Under the pieces are notes generated by a model. It made no database searches and had not been told where the DNA came from. It saw only the letters and a program-made list of their open reading frames with translations. Source: Xenopus tropicalis (taxonomy: Eukaryota; Chordata; Amphibia; Anura; Pipidae). From it: a stretch of 64,000 nt of DNA. Location of the stretch: positions 42,161,142 through 42,225,141 of the forward strand of contig NC_030677.2 of assembly GCF_000004195.4 (NCBI RefSeq), in the 5' to 3' direction. Below, piece after piece: positions 43,401-49,249 of the stretch (position 1 is the stretch's first letter; the number at the start of each line of letters is the position of its first letter). Made by a program: the position numbers and the translations under genes.

Positions 43401-43944
43401 AAACATTTCGCCTGTAGATTCCCCACACAGCAGTGTGAATACATTCTCTCTTGTGCCAGTCCTCATTGCCCAGATGGGAGTAATTGTGAAAGGATACAAT
43501 AATTCATATGTGGGTAGCAACCCAATTTTGAACTGATGAAGTCACTCAAATGAGTGGTGGAACATTTTGAGAAAACTAAGAAAAGTCCAGTTGTTTCAGA
43601 CTTATTTCTACCAGATAATCCCAAGTTCTACCACATCTATGTCAGTAGGGCCTGGAAGTTCAGGGGGCTTACACCTATATCGCATGATATACAATATCCA
43701 CCAGTGTAATGTATTTACTGTATATATGTATATTTAGTACTTGCCTCTGCTTTCCTTTGTAACCATTATAACATTTCTATTTCTTCTTCCCTTTTAATAG
43801 TTTAATAGTTTGCTTTTCACTTTTCTTTGGCTGCTTCACATTCTTTGCACTTGCACTGTGTTGTTTGCTCCACAGGGGTACAAAACTGTACAGAAATACA
43901 CTACATTCAAAGCCTGCCTGAAGAAGGAACTTAATAACAGATAA
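7394..43944 (+). CDS. micu3: micu3, partial: C-terminal 315 residues in ten exons
   Basis: MICU3 is an EF-hand protein of the mitochondrial intermembrane space that pairs with MICU1 and tunes opening of the calcium uniporter (family knowledge). Join 7394-7441, 7533-7615, 12476-12547, 16315-16353, 22623-22718, 24243-24343, 26979-27150, 32421-32529, 36480-36637, 43876-43944. All introns are GT-AG and all phases agree, giving one open frame to TAA. Numbering from the split Gly at the first junction, canonical EF loops lie at residues 30-41 (DTDGNQMVDREE) and 268-279 (DVDKDDQLSYKE), each with acidic residues at positions 1, 3 and 12. The protein ends in a basic tail, KKELNNR. Residue-level similarity to human MICU3, as I remember it, is very high and clearly better than to MICU1 or MICU2. 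Missing: the targeting sequence and everything before the first Gly, which must lie upstream of the window. No internal stop or frameshift was seen. Confidence 0.96.
7533..7615 (+). CDS. micu3: micu3 exon with first canonical EF-hand, 83 nt
   Basis: Acceptor GTTTTGCAG, donor GTGgtaagt. Encodes residues 17-44 in my numbering, including the complete loop DTDGNQMVDREE. Acidic residues at loop positions 1, 3, 9 and 12 and Asn at 5 predict intact Ca2+ binding. It is separated from the preceding exon by only 91 bp. Confidence 0.97.
8300..8558 (+). repeat. ACAGGTATGGGA-type element, diverged
   Basis: Family landmarks are visible: 'gggattttctggataaggga', 'gttttattattacagaga', 'ggataacaggttt', and the end GGGTCCCTTACCTGCA. 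The 5' end is eroded. Confidence 0.78.
9501..9655 (+). repeat. TTAA-type MITE, internally deleted
   Basis: Starts TTAAAGGAAACTACACCC and ends with '...tatagagacctacattgttt'. The same two blocks bracket a longer version at 23200-23650, so this copy lost its centre. Confidence 0.7.
10984..11575 (+). repeat. Abundant Xenopus-type repeat, about 0.6 kb
   Basis: Recognised by internal blocks (caaaacacatcagttaatag; tgcaagttggagtgatatca; tttacatagcaaat in inverse) and by the end 'acagaatccctttaaa', which is inverse-related to TTAAAGGGATTCTGT-type starts. Left boundary approximate. It explains the raised GC content near 11160-11280. Confidence 0.7.
12476..12547 (+). CDS. micu3: micu3 exon, charged linker, 72 nt
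   Basis: Acceptor TTGCTTTACAG, donor CTGgtaaca; exactly 24 codons. Encodes LQEIFRKKNEKK followed by a Lys/Glu-rich stretch ending CAQL. This is the helix leaving EF-hand 1 plus the basic-acidic linker of MICU3. The linker is the least conserved part compared with my memory of human MICU3. Confidence 0.95.
12690..12780 (-). repeat. Fragment of the AGGTGCCCATACAC-type MITE
   Basis: The words 'acgggtgggcgatatcggg', 'gatcgtttggccctgggg' also occur, in inverse, in the complete element at 58473-58843. Confidence 0.6.
13201..13569. repeat. TTAA-flanked MITE with TTAAAGTGATACTGAC ends
   Basis: Left TTAAAGTGATACTGACC and right GTGTCAGTATCACTTTAA are inverted repeats carrying the TTAA target. 369 bp, no ORF. 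It fits a T2/Kolobok- or piggyBac-like non-autonomous element. Confidence 0.88.
13630..13830 (+). pseudogene. Degenerate LINE reverse-transcriptase fragment
   Basis: One frame reads LDWRKVDVILLFKK, then QPGNYRPVSLTSVIE, then NQLGFVHDRSCQTNL. 'PGNYRPVSLTSV' and the 'GF..GRSC.TNL' spacing are hallmarks of non-LTR reverse transcriptases of the CR1/L2 type. Residues between the motifs are missing. No other LINE domain is adjacent. Confidence 0.8.
14142..14464. repeat. Harbinger-like MITE, TAA target duplication
   Basis: TAA at 14139-14141 and 14465-14467 flank ends AGGTGGCCATACGCG and CGTGTATGGCCAGCT, which are inverted repeats with a few mismatches. Two strong internal hairpins are visible (near 14167-14195, cgtacgaaac/gtttcgtacg; and 14405-14440, tttcgtgcgacc/ggtcgcacgaaa). 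No transposase. Confidence 0.87.
16315..16353 (+). CDS. micu3: micu3 short exon, 39 nt
   Basis: Encodes RLQLYGYLATTNG, matching the MICU3 RLQLYGY segment that joins the charged linker to the next helix. Donor GGTgtatgt. The acceptor TATGTAAG is poor: purine-rich with no good pyrimidine tract directly before it. Length is a multiple of three, so skipping would keep the frame. Neighbouring exons join correctly with or without it. Confidence 0.9.
16653..16943 (+). repeat. ACAGGTATGGGA-type element
   Basis: Starts GGTATGGGACCTGTTATCC, keeps 'aataggattgttttgcc' and 'tgttttattattacagag', and ends TTTTCATACCTGTAA, inverse to the start. Confidence 0.85.
17265..17465 (+). repeat. LINE 3'-region remnant (CR1/L2-like)
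   Basis: The 'gtaataactgcatggaacag' and 'ccttcctgcagatgtgatgg' blocks read in one frame as a W-N-S/LP-type motif seen at the C-terminal end of Xenopus non-LTR elements. Family assignment rests on memory. Confidence 0.55.
18325..18555 (+). repeat. hAT-like MITE fragment
   Basis: Begins TTAGGGATGCACTGAATCC, close to the (C/T)AGGGATGCACCGAAT end of a hAT family common in frogs and fish. Many 'gattcgg' words and their inverse fill the interior. The matching right end is not visible. Confidence 0.7.
19480..19612. repeat. Hairpin element with inverted CCAAT boxes
   Basis: 'gcagtaacccatagcaacca' and its inverse 'ttggttgctatgggttactgc' bracket a short loop. The same hairpin recurs at 36693-36850 and 52233-52360. 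No function inferred. Confidence 0.8.
19760..20335 (+). repeat. CAGGTCCGGACTGGG-type repeat, interrupted by a MITE
   Basis: Left part 19760-19854 and right part 20264-20335 ('cttacagcagcccctgtggc ... gtcagcccgggccaga') form one repeat split by the element at 19855-20263. An uninterrupted relative lies at 28709-28830. Confidence 0.8.
19855..20263. repeat. Harbinger-like MITE nested in another repeat, TAA target
   Basis: Ends GGCTGATGCCACACGTGG and its inverse CCACGTGTGGCATCAGCC are perfect over at least 18 bp. TAA flanks both sides (19852-19854, 20264-20266). 409 bp, no ORF. Confidence 0.92.
21355..21665 (+). repeat. ACAGGTATGGGA-type element
   Basis: Carries 'gggacttggggttttctgga', 'taagggatctttccataatt' and the end ATCCTATACATGTA, all family landmarks in a diverged copy. 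Confidence 0.82.
21739..21880 (+). repeat. Fragment of the TAA-flanked 'GGCCACACATG' MITE
   Basis: TTAAGCTGGCCACACATG followed by 'gcgattcagccctgaa' and 'gatcgggcg...' resembles the 14142-14464 element in inverse order. The other end is missing. Confidence 0.65.
22623..22718 (+). CDS. micu3: micu3 exon, 96 nt
   Basis: Acceptor CTTCTGCAG, donor GAGgtacaa; exactly 32 codons. Encodes VLKTDPQEHASRSYWDTLRR followed by STSQALFSDLAE. The SRSYWDTLRR and SQALFSDLAE segments are diagnostic of MICU3 and belong to the helical core between the EF-hand pairs. Confidence 0.97.
22979..23203. repeat. TTAA-flanked MITE, 225 bp
   Basis: Left TTAAAGGAGAACAAAACCCT and right AGGGTTTTACTTTCTTTTAA are imperfect inverted repeats, each carrying TTAA. 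Confidence 0.75.
23200..23650 (+). repeat. TTAA-type repeat, longer relative of 9501-9655
   Basis: Starts TTAAAGGACCACTATAC and contains 'gcatatacgacttttac' and 'ttgatgtaaactaacatgta'. It ends with 'tatagagacctccaatgttc'. It shares its first TTAA with the last TTAA of the preceding element. Confidence 0.7.
24243..24343 (+). CDS. micu3: micu3 exon, degenerate EF-hand region, 101 nt
   Basis: Acceptor TTTTCTGCCAG, donor TATAAgtgagt. 33 codons plus two bases of a Lys codon finished by the next exon. Encodes GPDELTSSMIHTTLLVHFFG, then KKGKAELNFEDFY. The FFGKKGKAELNFEDFY segment is one of the most conserved in the MICU family and has EF-hand shape without the acidic Ca2+ ligands at the first loop positions. 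Confidence 0.97.
25601..25920 (+). repeat. ACAGGTATGGGA-type element, well preserved
   Basis: Starts ACAAGTATAGGACCTGTTAT and ends GGGATCCCATACCTGTA, with all internal landmarks present. Confidence 0.88.
26507..26830 (-). repeat. ACAGGTATGGGA-type element, inverted copy
   Basis: Starts CAGGTATGGGATCCCTTATC, runs through 'ctctgtaataataaaacagt' and ends 'gcattctggataacagatta'. It is the inverse of the 25601 copy, 600 bp away, so transcripts could fold the two together. Confidence 0.88.
26979..27150 (+). CDS. micu3: micu3 exon, helical core, 172 nt
   Basis: Acceptor TTTATGCTATAG, donor AAGgtaatg. One base completes Lys147, then 57 codons. Encodes FMDNLQTEVLEIEFLTYSKG, then MSTISEEDFAHILLRY, then TNVENTSSYLENVR and LRIPEEK. 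The TISEEDFAHILLRYTNVEN run is nearly invariant in MICU3. The reading frame stays open 51 bp into the intron, which is chance and not an alternative end I can support. Confidence 0.97.
28709..28830 (+). repeat. CAGGTCCGGA-type repeat without the MITE
   Basis: 'acaggtccggaatgggac', 'gtctatggtatcttacagca' and 'gcccctctggcatta' align with the split copy at 19760-20335. The junction here is uninterrupted. Confidence 0.82.
29444..30029. repeat. T2/Kolobok-type element, 586 bp
   Basis: Left TTAAAGGGGCAATCCGGG and right GGTGGAGTTCCCCTTTAA are imperfect inverted repeats with terminal TTAA. The interior has an inverted 'cccacaatgc'/'gcattgtggg' pair around 29717 and 29770. No ORF. Confidence 0.85.
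31295..31345. repeat. Fragment of the 40087-40368 MITE family
   Basis: 'gcgatttcggcgcggcgtat' and 'gccatcccaccggcaattta' match the interior of the complete element. Confidence 0.65.
31830..31975 (-). pseudogene. Degenerate LINE reverse-transcriptase fragment, minus strand
   Basis: The minus frame reads FLLNLSDASDMADRNLLHQT, then LQAIGLYNIAFSWISSYLSN. This is the LDLSAAFD.VDH.LL...L..IG......W..SYL.NR motif of L2/CR1-type reverse transcriptases with substitutions, including loss of the D.AFD signature. Confidence 0.82.
32421..32529 (+). CDS. micu3: micu3 exon, 109 nt
   Basis: Acceptor TGTTCCCTAG, donor CAAGgtatgt. 36 codons plus the first base of Asp241. Encodes GISFDEFRSFFQFLNNLEDF followed by AIAMQMYNFANRSIGQ. 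GI(S/T)FDEFRSFFQFLNNLEDFAIA is a strongly conserved MICU family block. Confidence 0.97.
33205..34564. repeat. TAA/TTA-type MITE with internal minisatellite
   Basis: Outer parts 33241-33480 and 34381-34564 are inverse-related (aatccga, ttacgactttttcgta versus tacgaaaaagttgtaacg). The right end 'gtaaatgtgccccTTA' matches 51925-52229 and 6117-6163. The left end is eroded, so that boundary is approximate. Confidence 0.78.
33485..34378. repeat. Minisatellite, 52-bp unit, about 17 copies
   Basis: Each unit contains CTCCCATAGGGCTCAATGGC then ACTCTGCAGCTCCAACC and CCGGCCCAAGGAAAGT. Units start every 52 bp with very few substitutions (CCGG/CTGG, ACTCTG/ACCCTG), so the array is young or homogenised. 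Confidence 0.97.
35266..35845 (+). repeat. ACAGGTATGGGA-type element interrupted by a MITE
   Basis: 'acagctatggaacctgttat' at the start and 'ggttttccatacctgttg' at the end, with family internal words. The insert 35351-35614 sits within its 'ggatctccatac...ctgctaaaaaatca' part. Confidence 0.83.
35351..35614. repeat. Harbinger-like MITE, TAA target, nested
   Basis: TAA at 35348-35350 and 35615-35617 flank AGGTGGCCTTACACAGG and GTGTATGGCCACCT. 264 bp; interior matches 58473-58843 (caggccagatattgggc). Confidence 0.88.
36480..36637 (+). CDS. micu3: micu3 exon with second canonical EF-hand, 158 nt
   Basis: Acceptor TTTCTCAACAG, donor AGGgtaagg. Two bases complete Asp241, then 52 codons. Encodes EFKRAVYVATGLKLSPHLVN, then TVFKIFDVDKDDQLSYKEFI, then GIMKDRLHRGFR. 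The loop DVDKDDQLSYKE has acidic residues at positions 1, 3, 5 and 12, so Ca2+ binding should be intact. A frame upstream of the acceptor (from 36416) is chance. Confidence 0.98.
36693..36850. repeat. Hairpin element with inverted CCAAT boxes
   Basis: 'gggcagttacccatggcaac' and inverse 'ttgctgtgggttactgccc' around a short loop; same family as 19480-19612 and 52233-52360. Confidence 0.78.
37270..37590 (+). repeat. ACAGGTATGGGA-type element
   Basis: Starts ACATGTATAGGACCTATTAT and ends AATCCCATACCTGTTG, with 'aataggattgttttgtgtct' inside. Confidence 0.86.
38711..39136. repeat. T2/Kolobok-type MITE, inverted relative to 950-1240
   Basis: AAGGGGTAGTTAACCATTAA at the left and 'gttaacttaaaagtgaacct' at the right are inverse-related. 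Internal words (ggttgctagggtctta; aagaccaattgcaaagttgc) are those of the common Xenopus element. Confidence 0.82.
39203..39288 (+). repeat. Two tandem 43-bp units
   Basis: CAGTGAGACGCAGTCTTTA occurs at 39203 and 39246, each followed by an almost identical 'aaaccagcacattatat' segment. Confidence 0.9.
39804..39862. repeat. Short hairpin with CCAAT/ATTGG arms
   Basis: 'gctgtgctctgattgga' and its inverse 'tccaatcagagcacagc' flank a 25-bp loop. Perfect 17-bp stem. Confidence 0.85.
40087..40368. repeat. Palindromic MITE, 282 bp, TAA target
   Basis: TAA at 40084-40086 and 40369-40371 flank GGGCTCTGGCACA and TGTGCCAGAGCCC. The arms contain 'gtcgccagccacaaatctcc' and 'atgccatcccaccggc' in both orientations. 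Confidence 0.9.
42110..42560 (-). repeat. ACAGGTATGGGA-type fragment split by a MITE
   Basis: 'aggtatggagatccaaatta ... ctggaaaacac' on the left and 'gcattctggataacag...ccatacctgta' on the right are the two sides of one inverted copy, as in 26740-26820. Confidence 0.83.
42165..42527. repeat. Near-perfect palindromic MITE, 363 bp, TAA target
   Basis: Arms 42165-42328 and 42364-42527 (164 bp each) are inverse copies; I find one mismatch (CACTCG versus CGCTCG). The loop is 35 bp. The ends GGGCCCGATTCACTAAAG lie between TAA (42162-42164) and TAA (42528-42530), as in PIF/Harbinger elements. Confidence 0.95.
43876..43944 (+). CDS. micu3: micu3 last coding exon, 69 nt with stop
   Basis: Long pyrimidine-rich tract and acceptor TTGCTCCACAG, then GYKTVQKYTTFKACLKKELN, NR and TAA. 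This is the MICU3 C-terminal tail, one or two residues away from human as I remember it. The base after the stop begins gtacgtg, a good donor, so the exon may end at 43944 itself. Confidence 0.97.
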   Translation, partial: GYKTVQKYTTFKACLKKELNNR

Positions 43945-45183
43945 GTACGTGATGCCACACAATTTCTCTATGCATTTGCATGTTGCTCACAGAGCTATCA
44001 GTGCTATCTACTTTGCTGTCTATGATGTCTACTTTGCTTCCTTTGGAATCTACTTCTAAATGAAACGTTGGACCATTAAGACATTATGCAATTTGCCCCT
44101 CACTACTTTGATTTTCCTTATTGTGTAATTGATTGTCCAGTAACACAAACTCTCTATATGTTCAGCTACTCTTACCAACACAGGTAAGAAAAAATGGAAC
44201 GCAGTTTGTTGATCATATATATATTATGATTCACTCATTTGGAAGATCACCGAACGAGGAATGTTTTCCACACTGGGTTGTGACGATCAATGGTTAATGA
44301 CCATTTTAGAATCAGTTAAAAAGGACCACAGCCATGTGACAATGCCGTCACCTAGCCTTCCAGGATTGTGCTGAGCCCCAATCACATCAGTCAGGCAAAC
44401 TTTTTGCCTATCCCGAACCAGCCAGCTGCCAATTTTGACAAAAGTCAAAGGCCAGTATTGGCCTATGTATCATCAGGTTTCAGTAACTTGTATGGCTTTT
44501 TTCTTAACAGTTATTATGGTAGGCTAGCAAATTATTTTGCTATGGCCTTTTCTACCACGGCGTGGTCTCTCTACCACGTCCTATTTGTTTTCTCCATTAC
44601 TCACCACTGCATCCCCACGTCCGCCTTTATAATCATAAACATAATTATTTCCCACCCCAGTCTTGACAGTGCCTTTCCCTGGCATTAGAGCTCTCTTTAT
44701 TCTAGTGAAGCCTTAAAGGCCATACTCTCACCAATATTATCGTATGAAAGTTTTGCACAATATTCGGTGTGTGTATGGTGGAAGGCGAGGCTACAGATAT
44801 GGCTAAAAGCCTTGGATTTTGGTTGGCCAGGACTGAAAATTTTGATCGGGGGCTTTTGAAGTTGCCCAAACATTGTTACATTATTGCTGAATCATCAGAT
44901 AGGGGTAATGAATTCCTTTGTTTTTACCTGCATATCTGATGCAGCGTCAGCTATAAAGTGGCCATATGATCTTTCCTACAACCAGTAGTTGTGGGAAAGA
45001 TCATAATTGTAGTGTGTATGGCCAACTTAAGACAAATTACTGATGTACTACATACACATTCCCCATAGCATTTTAAACTTTAGTGCTGATCATAATTTCT
45101 TAAATATTCTCAATTCTCTACAACTGAATAAATGAAAGCAGCAAATTCAGAATTTAATCTGTTATTGTTGTGTTCCGTAACAG
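43945..45183 (+). other. Possible 3'-UTR intron of micu3
   Basis: Starts gtacgtg directly after the stop codon and ends 'gttattgttgtgttccgtaacag'. Contains the TAA-flanked MITE at 44717-45027. If it is not spliced, the region is simply 3' UTR or flank. Confidence 0.45.
44717..45027. repeat. Harbinger-like MITE, TAA target
   Basis: TAA at 44714-44716 and 45028-45030 flank AGGCCATACTCTC and GTGTATGGCCAACT. Interior 'gaaaattttgatcggg' is shared with 14142-14464. 311 bp. Confidence 0.83.
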
Positions 45184-45420
45184 GAGCCCCCAAAACGTGG
45201 TTTGAAGGACTACTATGTGTGTGTGACCTCAGTGACAAGAAAGCACCTCCGAGAGTTTTTCAGGAATTTCCGAAGCAGAGATACGATAAGATGAAAAATG
45301 CAGCCATTGCTGTCGCCATTCTTTCAACTGCCAGAGAAGGCATGAGCGCCGGCAGACAATGTAGCTACTGTATGGTTTCATTTGTACCCATTTATTTATC
45401 ACTGAATGCACCTTTTTTAG
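45184..45420 (+). other. Candidate micu3 3'-UTR exon
   Basis: A GC-richer, non-repetitive block behind a good acceptor at 45183. Read in phase from the exon ending at 36637 it would give EPPKRGLKDYYVCVTSVTRK and 16 more codons to TGA, a sequence I do not recognise. A 161-codon frame from 45132 is in another phase and also unrecognised. No clear AATAAA follows closely. The right boundary is a guess. Confidence 0.35.
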
Positions 45421-47739
45421 TGATGCACATTGTTAGCATTCATTTAGGTACAGAAGGTGGCTTACTGTTCTTAAACTATGTATTTTTTGCATATTTATAC
45501 AAATGGAAGGATATGTTCACTGATATATATATTTATTTTTGTTATATATCATATTTCACCAATGTTTGGCTTGATATTAGGTCTTTAATATCACACCTGC
45601 TTCTTGCACTTTTATAAATAAGCTGTTCTTAATTTTGGTCCCCATTAATGTGAATGCGCACAGAGAACCCATAGGTGTAGCCTATTTCTCTCCAACGCCA
45701 GATTTCTAATTAAGGCGCCCAGAGCAGCCCCCATCCCCTGCCCCACTCCCATTGCTGAGTATCACGCACATGCACATCCATTTATTTCACATACAGAGCT
45801 GGGGACAGGATGCGCTGAAGTTTTTTGCGTGTCCTATCCCCAGTGCTCCGTATGTGAGGTGTGGCTGGGCGGCATACTGCCCTAGGCTTAGGCCTTTGTG
45901 GCCTCGCCACAAATCTGGGCCTGTTTCTGTTGTGGTTCTGGAATGGAATAGCATTGTGCCTTATAATGCAGCTGGCGTCAGAATTCTGCTCTGATCATTA
46001 ATGCCTCTATAAGGATATAAGGAGGGTGGAACTGTTACCTGGTAGGCTGTATAAATAATATAGTAGGGATTGGAGGGCCACAGAGTAAGGGTTGTACATT
46101 AAGATAAAAAAGGTACGATATTTCTGTGAAGTGATCATAGCCAATAGAGACAGATCTGCCTTTTGTTTTGGGTTTTTCTTATAGAAACTGTGCTTTTTAT
46201 AATTCACAGAAAGAGCAAAGAGGTAAGAAATGTAATGACAGTAAGAGAATGTATTTGGCCCCAGGATTGTGTTTACAGTTGCTGTTCCAAATTTCAAAAA
46301 GTCAGACACTAAAAAGCGCATGAATGCAAATGCAGAGCAAAGAAATGCCGCTTCAGCTCACCCCATTGTAATGGCGGCAGGTTCCTCATACAACTTCAGC
46401 AAAGAAGAAGCATGTTTATTCCTATACAATTTTGGGGGGAAAACTTGCATAATTGCGACAGAATGAGATCATGACTTTTTCCGCAAATGCATTTTCCGTA
46501 TTACTTAAAATTCTCAAATGGGTTTATCTAAATTGCCTTGTTTCATGGGGGAAAAGTGACCGTGTTTTACCATTGCAGCAAAACAGTCAAAGGTTTGTCT
46601 TTAAAAAATACCCACCTTGCCTAAACAACCTTACTGAATGCTGCTTTTATGTGGTTGATTATTTTTGTTTGAAACTTTTCTTGAAGTGACCTTTTTTTCC
46701 CCAAAACGTTATCAAGGTGTTTTTGCAGCAATTTTCTCATGTCATGGCCAAAATAGCAAACTCAAATTTTAATGAATCAGCCCCCTAAAAACTGTATTGT
46801 GGCTGCATTGTGCGCAAAAATTGCCTTTTTTTCACACTGCATCCTACATTATAAATGATCCTAAATAGACTTTATAAATGGCCCTTATGGGAAGCAAATT
46901 TTAGGTGCTTGTCTCCTAAACCTTCATAACTGTGTTTAAATAAATGTCATGCAAGAGACTTAATTTGATCCAATGGCACACACAGCGACTTTACCCTATT
47001 AAGCAAAAGCATATACATATACATACACACATATATATATACACACACATATATATATATATATAATTTCTTCTCTAAGCAAGTCTCCTTTTTTCTTGTG
47101 CCTTTACTGCAGATTAAATGCACGTTATTTACAAAGGATTTGTATTAGCCATATTAAATACTTATAATCAAATATATGATAGCAACCACAATTTTGGCAG
47201 CATTTTGGGTCTAAACAAGAATGTAAGTAATACATTTAAACCAAATATTTGTTGTAATGATTAAAGTCTTAATATATTTATTTGATTCCTACATAATATC
47301 CTTTGCTACATTTCATATAGTGTTAGAGCTAGAGGTGAGCAGCTGATTTGGAGCCAGTGTATGGCAATAGCTAGTGTGCTGCCTTAGTGTAAGTGTTAGT
47401 GCATCAGCATGCAGATGAATTAAAACCAGACTGTTATATAAGTGATCAGTTTATAGATTTTTTTCTTGAATATAAATGCAGTGTCAGATTGTATCCATTG
47501 TAGCCAGAGCACAAAATTTGTTTAACAAAATATTAAGCAATGAGCAAAAATGACACTGAGGTGCTGATCCAATCCTGATCCCATCCCGGTCCGATCCACC
47601 AAGAACAGTTTGGGCAATTTCTCATCACAAACAACTAATTGGATTCGATTTATTCAAAGAGGGTCTTTCTAAATCAATATAATTGGTCAGTATTCACAGG
47701 AAAAATGCATTCCTTAAATACTGATCAGTATTGATGTTT
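45421..47739. other. Non-coding flank
   Basis: Contains a fragment of the 'ggcctttgtggcctcgccacaaat' repeat (about 45880-45930, see 58875-59300) and a TA/CA microsatellite at 47013-47066. No gene or further element recognised. Confidence 0.6.
47013..47066. repeat. TA/CA microsatellite
   Basis: Alternating (AC)n and (AT)n runs, for example acacacatatatatatac. Confidence 0.95.
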
Positions 47740-48280
47740 ATTCATCATTCCTCTCGTTACTCATTATTCCTCTCGTTACTCGTTATTCCTCTCAATACTC
47801 GTTATTCCTCTCGTTACTCGTTATTCCTCTCGTTACTCGTTATTCCTCTCGTTACTCGTTATTCCTCTCAATACTTGTTATTCCTCTCGTTACTCGGTAT
47901 TCCTCTCGTTACTCGTTATTCCTCTCGTTACTCATTATTCCTCTCGTTACTCATTATTCCTCTCGTTACTCATTATTCCTCTCGTTACTCATTATTCCTC
48001 TCGTTACTCGTTATTCCTCTCAATACTTGTTATTCCTCTCGTTACTCGTTATTCCTCTCGTTACTCGTTATTCCTCTCGTTACTCGTTATTCCTCTCGTT
48101 ACTCGTTATTCCTCTCAATACTTGTTATTCCTCTCGTTACTCATTATTCCTCTCGTTACTCGTTATTCCTCTCAATACTTGTTATTCCTCTCGTTACTCG
48201 TTATTCCTCTCGTTACTCGTTATTCCTCTCTTTATTCGTTATTCCTCTCAATACTTGTTATTTCTCTCATTACTTGTTAC
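47740..48280. repeat. Minisatellite, 19-bp unit, about 28 copies
   Basis: Unit TTATTCCTCTCGTTACTCG, with a recurring CAATACTTG variant. Because 19 is not a multiple of three, all three plus frames stay open and give leucine/serine-rich pseudo-proteins with a 19-residue period. Confidence 0.97.
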
Positions 48281-48807
48281 AGCATTAAGGATATCAGGGA
48301 GGGATTAGTTGCCTGTTTAAGCAAAGTTTGTCACCAGCCTACACTTTAATCAAACTGCCCATGGATATTTAGATTGTTGACTGGAAATCCTAACATTTGA
48401 GTTTTAGCTAATTTTATATATATAACAATATGGATATTTATCTGCGTATAATGGACTGCATAACCTTTTTTTTTTTTTTCTTGTATTTTCTGCTTGTTTC
48501 ATTGTGCTGCATGTTGCACTGATAAGAAAATAAAAGTACTGAGTGATCAGATTGTTATTGTCTTGTGTCATCTGTACAGATCTGTTGATAAGAATGGATT
48601 GTTTGGGCTGTGTATGAGCCTGAATCACTGGGTTCAGACCTGTAACCACCATTCCCCCATTTGTGCATCACATGGGGAGAAGAGGCTTGAATGAGGGGAG
48701 AATGCCCCCAACAGAGCATCTTATATCCCACTGTGCTAAAAAATCACATAACCCAGCAGATTCTAACTCAGCTTGTTATTTAGTATTATTTTAATTTTTT
48801 GAACATT

Positions 48808-49249
48808 ATTAAAGGAGAAGGAAAGGCTAAGTCACTTGGGGGTGCCAAAATGTTAGGCACCCCCAAGTGACTTAAATCGCTTACCTTGTACCCTGGGCTG
48901 GTGCCCCTGTTAGGAGAAAACAGCACCAGCCCGGGGTACCTGTAGCGATGCGCTTCCTCCTTCCTGGTTCGTTTAGCTGCAACTACACAATAGGCGCATG
49001 CGCAGTAGAGTGAATAGTGGAACTTTAACAGAGAAGTCGGCTTTTCACTCTACTGCGCATGCGCCTATTGTGTAACCGCAGCTAAACGAACCAGGAAGGA
49101 GGAAGCGCATCGCTGCAGGTACCCCGGGCTGGTGCTGTTCTTTCCTAACAGGGGCACCAGCCCGGGGTACGAGGTAAGCGATTTAAGTCACTTGGGGGTG
49201 CCTAACATTTTGGCACCCCCAAGTGACTTAGCCTTTCCTTATCCTCTAA
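48808..49249. repeat. Long palindromic TTAA-type MITE, about 440 bp
   Basis: TTAAAGGAGAAGGAAAGGC on the left and GCCTTTCCTTATCC on the right open two arms of about 200 bp that pair over most of their length, around a centre near 49028. Each arm begins with its own hairpin ('cacttgggggtgcc' and inverse). The arms carry 'ggcgcatgcgca'. Confidence 0.9.

Larger units (their letters stand above)
36638..43875 (+). other. last coding intron of micu3, 7238 bp
   Basis: The longest intron seen here. Repeats listed separately. 41270-41610 is a GC-richer stretch with open frames but no recognised domain. 41745-42010 resembles the Xenopus 'gttgccacct' type repeat, with low confidence. 42565-43860 is AT-rich with a TA-rich run near 43213-43255. 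Confidence 0.8.

Noticed and set aside
45132..45617. 161-codon open frame after micu3
   Set aside because: The sequence is not recognisable as a protein family and its last third runs into AT-rich DNA; the block is better explained as a possible 3'-UTR exon.
47731..48288. Leucine/serine-rich open frame of 185 codons
   Set aside because: Translation of the 19-bp minisatellite; three plus frames give the same periodic peptide.
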